A DNA stretch of 64,000 nucleotides from Pochonia chlamydosporia 170. Its lineage: Eukaryota > Ascomycota > Sordariomycetes > Hypocreales > Clavicipitaceae. Numbering within the stretch: the first letter of the stretch is position 1; each line of letters opens with the position of its first letter. Made by a program: the position numbers and the translations under genes. The notes below the pieces were generated by a model. It saw nothing but the letters and a program-made list of their open reading frames with translations. It was not told the DNA's origin and ran no database searches. The stretch lies in the NCBI RefSeq assembly GCF_001653235.2, contig NC_035790.1, positions 5,704,001 through 5,768,000 of the forward strand, written 5' to 3'. Shown one piece after another: positions 1-9,360 of the stretch.

Positions 1-65
1 TTGACCCAACAGTCGAACACAACGTCCAACTCACAGAACCCCAATCCCGCTCCCGCCGAATAAAC

Positions 66-584
66 ATGGACTCCTTCTTCTCCCTCCTCAACCGCGTCAG
101 CGACTCCGGCACCGCCACGCCGCACAACAACCCGCACGCAACACCCACCCTCCCCGACATGGCCAACATCTTCCGCCTCCTCCAAGACCAGATGCAGACC
201 CTGGCGACCACGGCGCCCACCACCGAGAACCGCACGTTCCTCATGGAGCTGGTGGACGTGCTGGACCAGGATATCCTCGACCCGCCAGACCGGCTGCAGG
301 GCGTGGGTCAGGAGTTTTTGGACTCGTTGGACCGCGTGAGCAGGAAGAAGCTGGGCGAGGAGGACGACTGTGCGATTTGCAAGATTCCGTATCTGGAGGA
401 CAAGTATTGTCTGGTGGTGGAGTTGCCGTGCAAGGGGGCGCATCAGTTTGACTTGGAGTGCGTGGGACCGTGGTTGAGGAGTAAGGGGACGTGTCCGATG
501 TGTAGGGAGGAAATGGGGAAGAAGAAGAAGGTTGTTGTGGAGGAGGATGAAGAGGAGGATGATATGGATATGATTTATGCCTAG
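66..584 (+). CDS. RING-finger protein, probable E3 ubiquitin ligase
   Basis: Single-exon gene of 172 residues. The N-terminal ~95 residues are low-complexity then helical. A RING finger follows with C102-x2-C105, C122-x3-H126, D129-x2-C132 and C143-x2-C146. The fifth zinc position, usually His or Cys, is Asp, within a HQFDLECVGPWL-type segment. The C-terminus is a Lys run followed by an acidic Glu/Asp tail. RING proteins bring an E2-ubiquitin conjugate to a substrate; no substrate can be inferred here. The start is the first ATG after an upstream stretch with no alternative, and the frame is open to a TAG stop. It is divided by about 230 bases from the convergent DUF3632-like gene. The RING call is strong; ligase activity is inferred from the family. 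Confidence 0.85.
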   Translation: MDSFFSLLNRVSDSGTATPHNNPHATPTLPDMANIFRLLQDQMQTLATTAPTTENRTFLMELVDVLDQDILDPPDRLQGVGQEFLDSLDRVSRKKLGEEDDCAICKIPYLEDKYCLVVELPCKGAHQFDLECVGPWLRSKGTCPMCREEMGKKKKVVVEEDEEEDDMDMIYA

Positions 585-811
585 ATGGAGTTGGAGTTGA
601 AATTGGTTGTTGTCGAGGGTCGACAGTGGGAGGAAGGTAATTGGCGTATGGAGTAGTGCACATTGCATAAATAGCATTGATCTGGTTGTAATGCGTCGTC
701 ACGGCGAGGAAGATACCACGCTTGTTGCAAGACATTGATTTATTCTAGTTTTCGCCCTTTTTTGGAAATCCTATCGAACGACACAAAGTGCTGTATTTGG
801 ACCCTTCATCT

Positions 812-1696
812 TTAGTTGCCCTCAAGGTCCTTCATTACCTCAACGGCTCTCTGTGCCTTCTCCTTTGCAGCACCACTTCCTGCTCCGGCACCCAAAACTC
901 CGATCCTTTCCCGCCAGAACCTCCATCGTTCATTACTCAACCCCGACGCCTCAATCTTAAGCAACGACCCTGGTTTAAGGGCCCGCTGCTCCATGGCATC
1001 CAACTGCTGAACCTGCTGTCCATTGGCATGCAACTCTTTGCCGGCGTGCGTAATCCATTCATACGCAGTAGCAACCCTCGTCTCCTTGGCATTTGGTCTA
1101 TCCTCAGGCGGTTCCTCCAGACCAGAGCGCAACTCCCAAATACCCAGGTTCACCCACGACTGCAGCGAAGCGCCGTATAACCGCGCAGCAAACGAATTCA
1201 GAGAAATCCATTCCTGAATCGTAGCATTGTCCTTTTCTGAGCCGTCAAAATCGGGGGACACTACAACAAACTAGTTAGCTTCAGATACGAGCCGGAGGCG
1301 AGGACTCAAAAACGCACGATTCCACTCATCTCTCATGACGGGTCCCAACATGGGCAATTCACTCCAGACTCTCGTCTTCTGTCCCCACATCTCGACCTCT
1401 TCGTCCCTCTTGGCCTTGAGTTTCGCAATCGTCGTTACGAGGAGCTGCTGGCGGGGATCGTCGGCGGGAATTTTCTTGGCCACGGAGACGATGAGCGTCC
1501 AGAAGCTCCAGAGGAAGTCTTCGGCGGCAGAAGAGTCAGATGGATAGAGGGCGTCGATTTCGCCGGCTGTAGTTTCGGCCGAGAGCTCCGTGGGGGGAAG
1601 GGTGTTGATGGCGTTGGAGAGGATGGATATGATTTTGGATTCGTGCTCCGGGGCGGAGTCTTTGTTGAGAGAGGCGACGTCAATGGTGGCGGCCAT
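812..1696 (-). CDS. DUF3632-like fungal protein
   Basis: Two exons on the minus strand, 1696-1318 and 1260-812, giving 275 residues. The 57-nt intron (1317-1261) has a GTGCGT donor, a GCTAAC branch point and a TAG acceptor, and splicing joins two frames that otherwise end or start abruptly. The start is the ATG before an AATIDVASL segment. An in-frame extension further upstream looks like 5' untranslated sequence (Ser/Thr/Pro-rich and unstructured). The protein is Trp-rich and helical, with W/L/R-spaced segments typical of the fungus-specific DUF3632 family, whose function is unknown. No catalytic motif, signal peptide or membrane segment is visible. The family assignment is from general resemblance and is moderate; that the gene is real is well supported. 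Confidence 0.7.
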
Positions 1697-2980
1697 GGTT
1701 GAGGATTGTGTGTGGTGGAAGGTGTTGCTGGAGGATCGTGAGGTTGGCGCTGGAGATTGGAGAGGTGATGACGATGTTGTGTGACGTATGTCGTTTGTGG
1801 AAAGAGAAGTGACTTGTCTTGGACTGTGTGAAAAGGGTATATTGCTGATGGGTTTGAAATTATCGTGGACTGTGAGACGAAATAGCCACGTTGCTTGCTT
1901 TGTTGCTGGGTACCCTGACCGAAGGATCATTTATGGAAGGTCTGGTCCTTGCTTTGCTTTGGTCTGGCAGTTAGCTTGAGCTTTTGAAGGACCAGACTGA
2001 ACAGATCGGCAGTGGACTGTGGACTGCCCATCAATGTGCCACCGGTTGACATGCAAGTTCGGCCTGGTCAAGTGGTGGCGTGAGCTGCGTCACTGGCTGG
2101 CCAACTGCGGGGCAGCTTCAGTGTTGAATGCTTGATCTGGATCTGGAGGGGTAAAGTAATGAGGGGCCAATCATTCAGGAACACCAAGGCACGATTTGAT
2201 CTCATTGCTCCCAAGTGCGTGGTGAAGCATTTGACGGGACGGGCAGGGAGGTAACTTATCATTATACACTGTTTCCGGGCAATCATAATGATTAATGATA
2301 ATATACCCAATTTGGTCCTCAGTTTGATAGTACGGTATTGAACAAATCGGCCATCGCGTTATGACGTCGTTGGCCCCGGAATACGCGCACCAAACATATA
2401 TATCGGCAACAGCACCGAACACTTGCACAAATCATACGAGATGACTCCAATTGCCAAAGAGGAACAGAAACCAAGATTGATTCATCCTGACTATGAACCA
2501 TCCCACAGTCAACTATCTGCGGCGTCTCTAAACCCATTGTGGGAATACACATTGAGACTCAGCACATGCCCGCATTTCGCTGGCAAGATGCGATTCGACG
2601 GCGTACATGCAAATGTCGTTTATGTAAGAGTCGTTTATGTTGCCAACGGTATGATCCTTTTCTGGAGGCATGTTCCGCCCGCGTACTTTACAAAGGAGTC
2701 TTGGAACCAACAGCACAAACCTGCAGCATTTAATTGCTTTGGTCGGCTCTAATGCCCTTAGCATGTGGGGTGTTGCTTACCCTCTGGATTAAGATGACGA
2801 GGATTTCCATGCCCGCAGAATGGAAATAAATAATAGCGTTTACCCGTAGCTTCAAAGAAGCTCTACCCGAGTACCTTTACGGTGTCTAACGTAAACGACC
2901 TCGCCGTTGCTCGTGGATTGCAGCAGTAACCGACAAGACCAAATTCCATACTGACAAGTCACTTATACCAACACCCCATC
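1697..2980. other. intergenic, divergent promoter region
   Basis: This is the shared upstream region of the minus-strand DUF3632-like gene and the plus-strand oxidoreductase. Short open frames in it have no family features and overlap each other on both strands. It contains several TCTGGTC / ACCAGACT words (near 1941, 1962 and 1991) and a TATATAT run near 2395. No RNA gene or transposon is recognised. Confidence 0.6.
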
Positions 2981-4182
2981 ATGTATCCGAATAAGAGCCT
3001 CATCTACAAGAAATACACACCATACACACCAAAACCAGGAGAAAACATCACCGTCGAATGTCGTCCATTCGACGCAGATGCCGCACCACCGCCGGGAGGG
3101 CTTACAGTCAAGCACTTATACCTCTCACTAGATCCCTATCAACGCGGACAGATGCGTCTCCCAACAGACACGGGAACCTACTCGCAGCCATGGATCGAAG
3201 ATCAGCCTGCCGTAGTCACCACCCTTTCCATAGTCCTCAGGTCCGACGTTCCCTCCTTCTGTCCAGGAGATCTCATCAGTGCCATGGCTCCTGCAGCAGA
3301 GTTTGCCTTCATCCCAGCCGAGCTCGTTCCTCGAGCGCGTGTCTTGCCCCCATTACCTGAAGGTTTAAACATCGCTCCGCCAACCGTAATCGGTGCTTTG
3401 GGGGTTGCAGGACTATCAGCTTATGTTAGCTTTCATGAGTTCGTGAAGGAACCCAGAACAGGCAAGACCATGTTTGTCTCAGCTGCTAGCGGTGGCGTGG
3501 GTCAAATCGTTGGACAACTGGGCAAGATGAACGGCATGAAGGTCATTGGCAGTACAGGCAGCGCTGAGAAAGTTGACTTTGTGGTGAATGAGCTGGGCTA
3601 TGACGGGGCATGGAATTATAAGGCGGACAAGACCAAGGATGCCCTGGAGAGGTTGGCGCCCGAGGGCTTGGACGTGTATTATGACAACGTTGGGGGCGAG
3701 CAGCTCGAGACGGCTCTGACGAAGATGAAGGACTTTGGCACCATTGGTAAGTATATCATTCGTAAGTCGGAGTGTCGAGATCTTTTTGCGAAGGCGAGGC
3801 GAAGCTGTCCATGTGACTCAAGCTGCTTTCTGTGTAAGCGATTGGAAAATAAATGTCAAAGCTAACCCGGTGTGATTCAGTTTCTAGCGGCATGGTCTCA
3901 GTCTATAACTACCCAGAGGAAGAAAAATATGGCATCAAAACAGTGATGAACATCTTTCTGAAACGCCTTACGATTTATGGATTCATTTGCTCAGACCCGG
4001 TGCATCTGGAGAAATATCTGCCCACATTCGCAAGAGACATGGTGACATGGATCGCCCAAGGTAAAATCAAGACTCGGGAGGAGGTTGTTGAGGGCATTGC
4101 TGGAGCTCCAGAGGCCATGGTTAGAATGTTCAATGGCGACAAGTTTGGCAAGATAGTCATAAAGGTTGATAGAGATGAATGA
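2981..4182 (+). CDS. MDR-superfamily NAD(P)H oxidoreductase (alkenal reductase / leukotriene B4 dehydrogenase type)
   Basis: Two exons, 2981-3746 and 3881-4182, giving 355 residues, the usual length of the family. The 134-nt intron has a GTAAGT donor, a GCTAAC branch point at about 3861 and a CAG acceptor. Removing it restores the conserved segment that runs from FGTI into SGMVS. The N-terminal half is a GroES-like domain with the YLSLDPYQRG signature of zinc-free medium-chain reductases. The Rossmann domain carries AASGGVG at residues 168-174, which binds the dinucleotide. No zinc-ligand set is present, so it should be a zinc-independent NADPH reductase acting on alpha,beta-unsaturated carbonyls or quinones. 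The exact substrate cannot be told. It is probably cytosolic, as no targeting signal is visible. Confidence 0.88.
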
Positions 4183-4558
4183 TTCCGACCGCAAGCTTCG
4201 ATCACCTATTTCAACCGGGCAGATGATGGTCTAGAAATGGCCATAGCAGTTGAGTCGTGAGCATATTTTCAACCATGGCTTCCGTAGAAAGGTCAGATTC
4301 CATCGTCCACCGCGCCTTCCTAGTTGGTCCTTTGGAGCAGTGAGCAGGTCAAGGTGGCCAACTTGGAAGGCACGGGGCTGCTTCGCTTTTAATTTGGAGG
4401 AGGAGACAGGAGCGCTCAATATTCCTTCAAGTTATATTTTCGTTTCCCTTGACACACATCAATATGAGATAGCTTGCCAAACACAGTCGCATCATTACCA
4501 AACACAATTTGGCGTATTCTTAAAGCCGATCGGTGCAGTATCTGCTCGTGCTGTCAAC
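4183..4558. other. intergenic, carboxypeptidase promoter
   Basis: 376 bases between two genes on the same strand. An open frame runs in from upstream in the carboxypeptidase frame, but the signal peptide at 4559 marks the true start. No other feature is seen. Confidence 0.5.
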
Positions 4559-6408
4559 ATGAAGTATCACCGGCTTTTATCTCTTATGGCATTCTGGGGA
4601 GTCTCCAAGGCTTTGCAGGAGAATCCCCAAGCACTTCGACTCCTAGAAACTCTCCACGGTCCTGCAAACCACTCGTCACAGAGCTTTGAGCATTCCTATA
4701 TGCCAAAGCGAGCATCTCCCGCGCCATCAAAGAAGAGCTCCAGCAGATTTCTCACCAAAGCCTCGTCCAGTGTGTCCTCAGCTTACTCCAAAACTTCCTA
4801 ACAATATCATGTGCCTACTAACAAGGTCTTGCTCACAGAGTATGCTGTCAAAGGTACCCGTATCCCCAACGTGGATTTTGACATTGGTGAATCGTACGCT
4901 GGTTTGATGCCCATCGACAAGAAGAAGACCCTACAAAACACTCTATACTTCTGGTTCTTTCCCGTGGCTACTAAGGAATTCAAGGAGAAGAAGGAGATAG
5001 TGATATGGTTAAATGGCGGTGTAAGTTTCCTTGTCCCCATTCGCATATCTTCGCAGTCAGCTGATTCATTTTCAAGCCCGGCTGCTCGTCACTCCTTGGT
5101 CTCGCTCAAGAAAACGGCCCCTTCTTATGGCAGCCTGGCATGGCCAAGCCACGAAAGAACTCTTGGGCTTTCAATCTCCTGACCAATGTCGTTTGGGTCG
5201 AACAACCGGTCACAACCGGGTTTTCCAAGGGCACGGTCAGCATCTCTGATGAAGATGAGCTTGCGAGACAGTTTAATGGCTTCTGGAACAACTTTGTGGA
5301 CACTTTTGGCATGCAAGACTACGATATCTATATTGCCGCTGAATCATACGGCGGCATGTACGGGCCGTACATCGCGAGATACTTCCTTGAGGCGGATATA
5401 TATGACTTCAAGGGCCTCCTGATCTATGACGGGCTCATGTTCAACAGGCACATCCAGTCCAATGTGGTTGCGGGAAGTTTCATGGAGATGCACCGAGAAC
5501 TCTTTCCATTTGACGACAATACTCGCCAACGCCTGCACGATATCGCTGACAAGTGTAACTTCACCTCATATGAGAAAGACTACCTTCAATACCCACCGTC
5601 TGGTCCGGCCCCCAGCGAGCCTCCAGGACTTAACAGACCAGGACCAGGAGGCATGTGGTCAGGTTCAAGGCCATGCGGAAATTTCTTCAGGACAATGGTA
5701 AAAGAGGTGACAAAGTTAAACCCGTGTTTAAACATCTACAACGTCTTGGATAAGTGCCCATCTCCGTCCGACGCCATCATGGCCAGCAAAAGCTGGTTCA
5801 ACCGCAAGGACGTCAAGCGAGCTATCCATGCCCCTCTTGAGGTTGAATGGAAACCATGTCGACCCGTTGTCTTTAAAGGGGAGGGAGATGATAATTCTCG
5901 CCCATCAGGCGAAGAAGTCCTGCCGTATGTAATCGAGAAGACAGAAAACGTGATACTGGCGCATGGTGCCATGGACTTTATCCTACCAGCAAATGGTGTT
6001 CTCCTCGGTATTCAAAACATGACTTGGGGTGGCAAGATGGGGTTTCAAACGGCGCCGAGGGATCCCTTCTTTGTGCCTTCCTATGAGACGGATTCCTGCG
6101 ACGCAGGTAGTTCCTGTAGCGGGGATTCGTATTTGTACGGGACCGAGACACCATCTGGCACCGGCATCGTTGGTACAACTCATCACGAGCGTGGCTTAAC
6201 ATTTGTGGTGACGCAGCTGGCTGGCCACATGGGTCCTGGCGATTCTCCTGCTGGTGCCTTTCGCCATCTCGAAAAGCTCACGGGCCGAGTGGATAGTTTG
6301 TCCTCCAAAGCACCGTTTACACTACCGGAGATACGTCATATTGAACAAACCGCTTCGGAATTGGCTCAAGGCACCGTTCCCATTCCATGTTTCGGTCAGG
6401 GGTGTTGA
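4559..6408 (+). CDS. secreted serine carboxypeptidase, peptidase family S10
   Basis: Three exons, 4559-4769, 4839-5020 and 5077-6408, giving 574 residues. Intron 1 (69 nt) has a GTGTGT donor, a TACTAAC branch point and a CAG acceptor. Intron 2 (56 nt) splits the hallmark NGGPGCSSL motif and its removal rebuilds it exactly. The start is the ATG whose product begins with a basic-hydrophobic signal peptide (MKYHRLLSLMAFWG). The catalytic triad is visible: Ser221 in ESYGG, Asp431 in HGAMDFIL and His515 in AGHMGPGDSP. The enzyme removes C-terminal residues from peptides, outside the cell or in the vacuole. Cys residues through the middle suggest disulfides. No C-terminal GPI or membrane segment is obvious. 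The family call is very secure; the specificity (S1-like or F-like) is not determined. Confidence 0.93.
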
Positions 6409-7316
6409 TGTTGTAAAGTAGGCACAGCAGTAGTAGTTTCCTAATAAGTATCACTATGATTATTCCTATCAGACTTAGTCGAAAGAATTCTGCTAGAATG
6501 TCAAGCCAACGCCATGTCCTCGACCTCAACTGTGACAAACGCTCGGTTCACGGGATGAGAGTATCGGGACGTGAAAGCGATGAGTTGAATTGGGGAAGCC
6601 GATGCTCGCTCGGATGAAGGAGTCAAGTTGGTAAGTTGGCTGCTCTGCTGTGCAGCCCAGAGCGGAAGGCGGAAGAGCAAGAGCGGATGCAGTTAGTCTG
6701 GACTATTGGGAGTGAAGGGTTCCGTCTGGTCTGTCGGATAAAAAAATTGAGGCTTTAAAAGGACAGATGTTGAAGTTCACTTTCTAGATGCAAACCATAC
6801 ATCTGCGAGTCGTTTCACTATATTGACAAAGGTTGTTCTCTTCCATTTCATCCTGACTGCTATACGCTGTATACAGCACCCGCTCCAGCCGCCGGATTGA
6901 ACATAGTCTGTCTGGATTCTGGACGGAGCACAAAGAACTCTACCCGAAGCCCCACCAGTTGGATCAAGCAACATTGCAGCAGGTCAACTTGACACGATCC
7001 GACCATTACGAACGGATCGTCATTTTAAATCCCGGGAATGATCCGCGGCCACTGAGCACCGAGGGCATTGACGGATGATTTGGAGAGAATAGCTGCTTCC
7101 GTATGCTCTCAACTTGAGACAAACATCCTGGATCAATCCGGTGTGCCTCTACATCAACTTCTGCTTCTAGAACCACTTCCACCGGCAGGTCAACGATCAC
7201 ATCTGAGACATCATCACATCCGAAAACCCATCTCTTTTTCCACCGGCATACACAAATCGACCTCCTTCTCAGCCAGGCCCCCACCTTGCACCACGTAACA
7301 CGAAGCCTGAGCAGCA
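6409..7316. other. intergenic, no gene seen
   Basis: About 900 bases between two plus-strand genes. Open frames here are short and without motifs. The last 100 bases before 7317 are C-rich, as expected of a fungal 5' leader. An AAAAAAT / TTTAAAAG A/T patch lies near 6740-6760. Nothing else is recognised. Confidence 0.5.
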
Positions 7317-8300
7317 ATGTCCGGTATCCACGACGGCTGGACCATCACACCATGGACACGGCATGACGACCTCTCCGTACCCATGTTCCACAAGACTCAC
7401 GTCCCCTACACCCCGTTACCAAACAACCTGCAGCATCTTGAGGTCTGGGTCCCAGCAGCATACACGTCACAAACACACGCAGAAAGCCTCCCGGCATCGT
7501 GGCTCCCGCCCCCAAACACCACCTGGGTAATCTACATCCACGGCGGCGCATGGCGAGATCCACTCGAGACGGCAGCCGACTTCACGCCCGCGCTGCAGCA
7601 CCTCTCCCCCGAAGTGTTTGAGAGCAAAGCACCCGTCGCATTTGCCTCCATCAGCTACTCGCTCTCAGGGTACCCGGGCCACTCTACCTGTCCGAGCTCG
7701 CCGTCCGAGTACAGCCGCAACGTCAGGCATCCCCGGCATGTGCTGGACGTGCTGACAGGGCTTTCGTTTCTCCAGCAAAGGGCTGGCTTTGGGAGCAATT
7801 ACATCCTTGTTGGCCACAGCTGCGGTGCTACGCTGGCGTTTCAGGCGGCTTTGCGGCCGGAGAGATGGGGCGTCGACAGTGGCAGAGCGTTTGTGGAGGC
7901 GCCGAGGATGGTTGTTGGTCTGAATGGGCTGTATGACTTGCCGGTGTTGGTGGCGGATCCGGGGGATGGATATAAGAAGTACTGCGGTGTGTATGAGGAG
8001 TTTGTGAGGAGTGCGTTTGGGGATGACGAGGAGCAGTGGAGGGTGGTGAGTCCTGTTTATGTGGGTGATTGGGCGGGCGAGTGGCCTGGCGGGAGGCATG
8101 TGTTGCTTGTGCAGAGCCGTGAGGATACGTTGGTGCCGTTTGAGCAGATGGAGAGGCTGAGGGACGGTTTGCTCAAGTCTGGGGGTGGGAAGTTGAGTGT
8201 TGAGGTGGTGGAGGGATATGGGGACCATTATGATATTTGGAAGTATGGCAAGCAGCTTGCTGGGGTGTTGGAGCGGGCTATCGACGTATTTAGATTGTAA
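7317..8300 (+). CDS. BNA7: kynurenine formamidase (alpha/beta hydrolase)
   Basis: Single exon of 327 residues. It hydrolyses N-formyl-L-kynurenine to kynurenine and formate, the second step of tryptophan breakdown towards NAD. The family signature HGGAW is at residues 75-79, followed by RDP as in yeast Bna7. The nucleophile elbow is GHSCGA with Ser168. The acid is probably Asp270 (SREDTLVPF) and the base His304 (GDHYDIW). There is no signal peptide, so it is cytosolic. The start ATG at 7317 follows a C-rich leader and gives the usual short N-terminus. It converges on the short-chain dehydrogenase, with 67 bases between stops. No other kynurenine-pathway gene is in the window. Confidence 0.87.
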   Translation: MSGIHDGWTITPWTRHDDLSVPMFHKTHVPYTPLPNNLQHLEVWVPAAYTSQTHAESLPASWLPPPNTTWVIYIHGGAWRDPLETAADFTPALQHLSPEVFESKAPVAFASISYSLSGYPGHSTCPSSPSEYSRNVRHPRHVLDVLTGLSFLQQRAGFGSNYILVGHSCGATLAFQAALRPERWGVDSGRAFVEAPRMVVGLNGLYDLPVLVADPGDGYKKYCGVYEEFVRSAFGDDEEQWRVVSPVYVGDWAGEWPGGRHVLLVQSREDTLVPFEQMERLRDGLLKSGGGKLSVEVVEGYGDHYDIWKYGKQLAGVLERAIDVFRL

Positions 8301-8367
8301 TGCCATTTTGACCAAGATGTTGATTCACTTTGATATATTTGACTACAACATGGCAACATACACTTGC

Positions 8368-9360
8368 CTAAGCAATAGACATCTTCATACCACCGTTCGC
8401 ACAAACCACACTCCCCGTAGTCCAGCCCGCCTCCCTCGAACACAACATATCAATCGTCCCAGCAATCTCATCCGTAAAGCCCGGCCGCCTACCGCCCATG
8501 CCCTCCCTCACCGTCCTATCAAACCTCTCCGCGTCCCTCTCGCCCACCAACTCCAACACCTCCCTCTCGCCATTATACGCCGTCAACGGCGCCGCATCCA
8601 CATACGGCTGGTTGATTTTCCAGAACGTGTCCCCCGCCTGGGCATACATGTCGCCCCATGCGGGGCCGGGATTCACCGCATTCACCGTCGCCCGCTCCGC
8701 CAGCTCCCTGCTCCAGGTGCGTGTCATGGCCTCCACGGCGGCCTTGCTGCCCGCGTACACGGACTGTCCTTGGTATCCGATGGACGAGCTGACGCTCGAG
8801 ACGCTGACGATGCGTCCGGACCGGTCTGTCGGCAGGAACGGGGCCACGGCTTGCGTCAGCAGCAGAGGAGCGAGCACGTTGACGGTGTACACGCGGTTGA
8901 ATTCGGCGGCGGTGATGGCGCCGGCTGTCTCGTCGTTGAGGTGTTGGTTGGATGCTACGCCGGCGTTGTTGATGAGCATGTCGATCTGGAAGGGGCCTTT
9001 GTTGTAGGATTGGAAGAGGGCCTGGGCGGCTGTGAGGATTTGCGGTGCTGCTGCGGATGGGTTGGAGAGGTCGGCTTGCACGGAGGCGCTTTTGATGTTG
9101 TGTGTTGTAGAGAGGTGCGTGACGAGGGCTTGGGTCGGTGCTTTGGAGGACTCGGATGTGTATGCTACGAGGACGTTGGCGCCTTTGGCGGCTAATCTTC
9201 TTGCTACAGCTTCTCCGATGCCTGGGCGATGTGAATTAGTATTCATGTGTTTGAGGAGAGTTAGGAGGGAAAGGGGTCGTGTAAATGAGGTTGAGTGATA
9301 CGAACCTCGTGAGCCGCCGGTGACAATGGCCAGCTTATTTTCGTATGGTCTTGCTGCCAT
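8368..9360 (-). CDS. short-chain dehydrogenase/reductase (SDR)
   Basis: Two exons, 9360-9306 and 9221-8368, giving 302 residues. The 84-nt intron is in frame and lacks a stop, so the unspliced frame looks like one longer gene. It has a GTTCGT donor, an ACTAAT branch point and a CAG acceptor. It interrupts the cofactor motif, and splicing restores TGGSRGIG at residues 14-21. Other SDR marks are NNAG (103-106), a Ser-rich strand near 160-164 and the catalytic Y174-x3-K178. The C-terminus is the usual classical-SDR type, with W..G and ANGG elements. The Arg after the second Gly suggests NADP preference. The substrate is unknown; the closest general type is a 3-oxoacyl/sugar-alcohol reductase-like SDR. 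Cytosolic by lack of signals. Confidence 0.9.
   Translation of the reverse strand: MAARPYENKLAIVTGGSRGSYHSTSFTRPLSLLTLLKHMNTNSHRPGIGEAVARRLAAKGANVLVAYTSESSKAPTQALVTHLSTTHNIKSASVQADLSNPSAAAPQILTAAQALFQSYNKGPFQIDMLINNAGVASNQHLNDETAGAITAAEFNRVYTVNVLAPLLLTQAVAPFLPTDRSGRIVSVSSVSSSIGYQGQSVYAGSKAAVEAMTRTWSRELAERATVNAVNPGPAWGDMYAQAGDTFWKINQPYVDAAPLTAYNGEREVLELVGERDAERFDRTVREGMGGRRPGFTDEIAGTIDMLCSREAGWTTGSVVCANGGMKMSIA

Noticed and set aside
241..735. 164-residue minus-strand open frame over the RING gene
   Set aside because: Pro/Ser/Thr-rich antisense shadow of a GC-biased coding exon; no motif.
4250..4558. 103-residue N-terminal extension of the carboxypeptidase in the same frame
   Set aside because: The ATG at 4559 starts a clear signal peptide; the upstream part has no similarity to the family and is best read as leader sequence.
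7665..8315. 216-residue minus-strand open frame opposite kynurenine formamidase
   Set aside because: Antisense of a strongly supported gene; His/Arg/Pro-rich and without motif.
8197..9195. 332-residue plus-strand open frame opposite the SDR gene
   Set aside because: The minus-strand SDR has all cofactor and catalytic motifs; this frame is its shadow, low-complexity and Gly/Val/Arg-rich.
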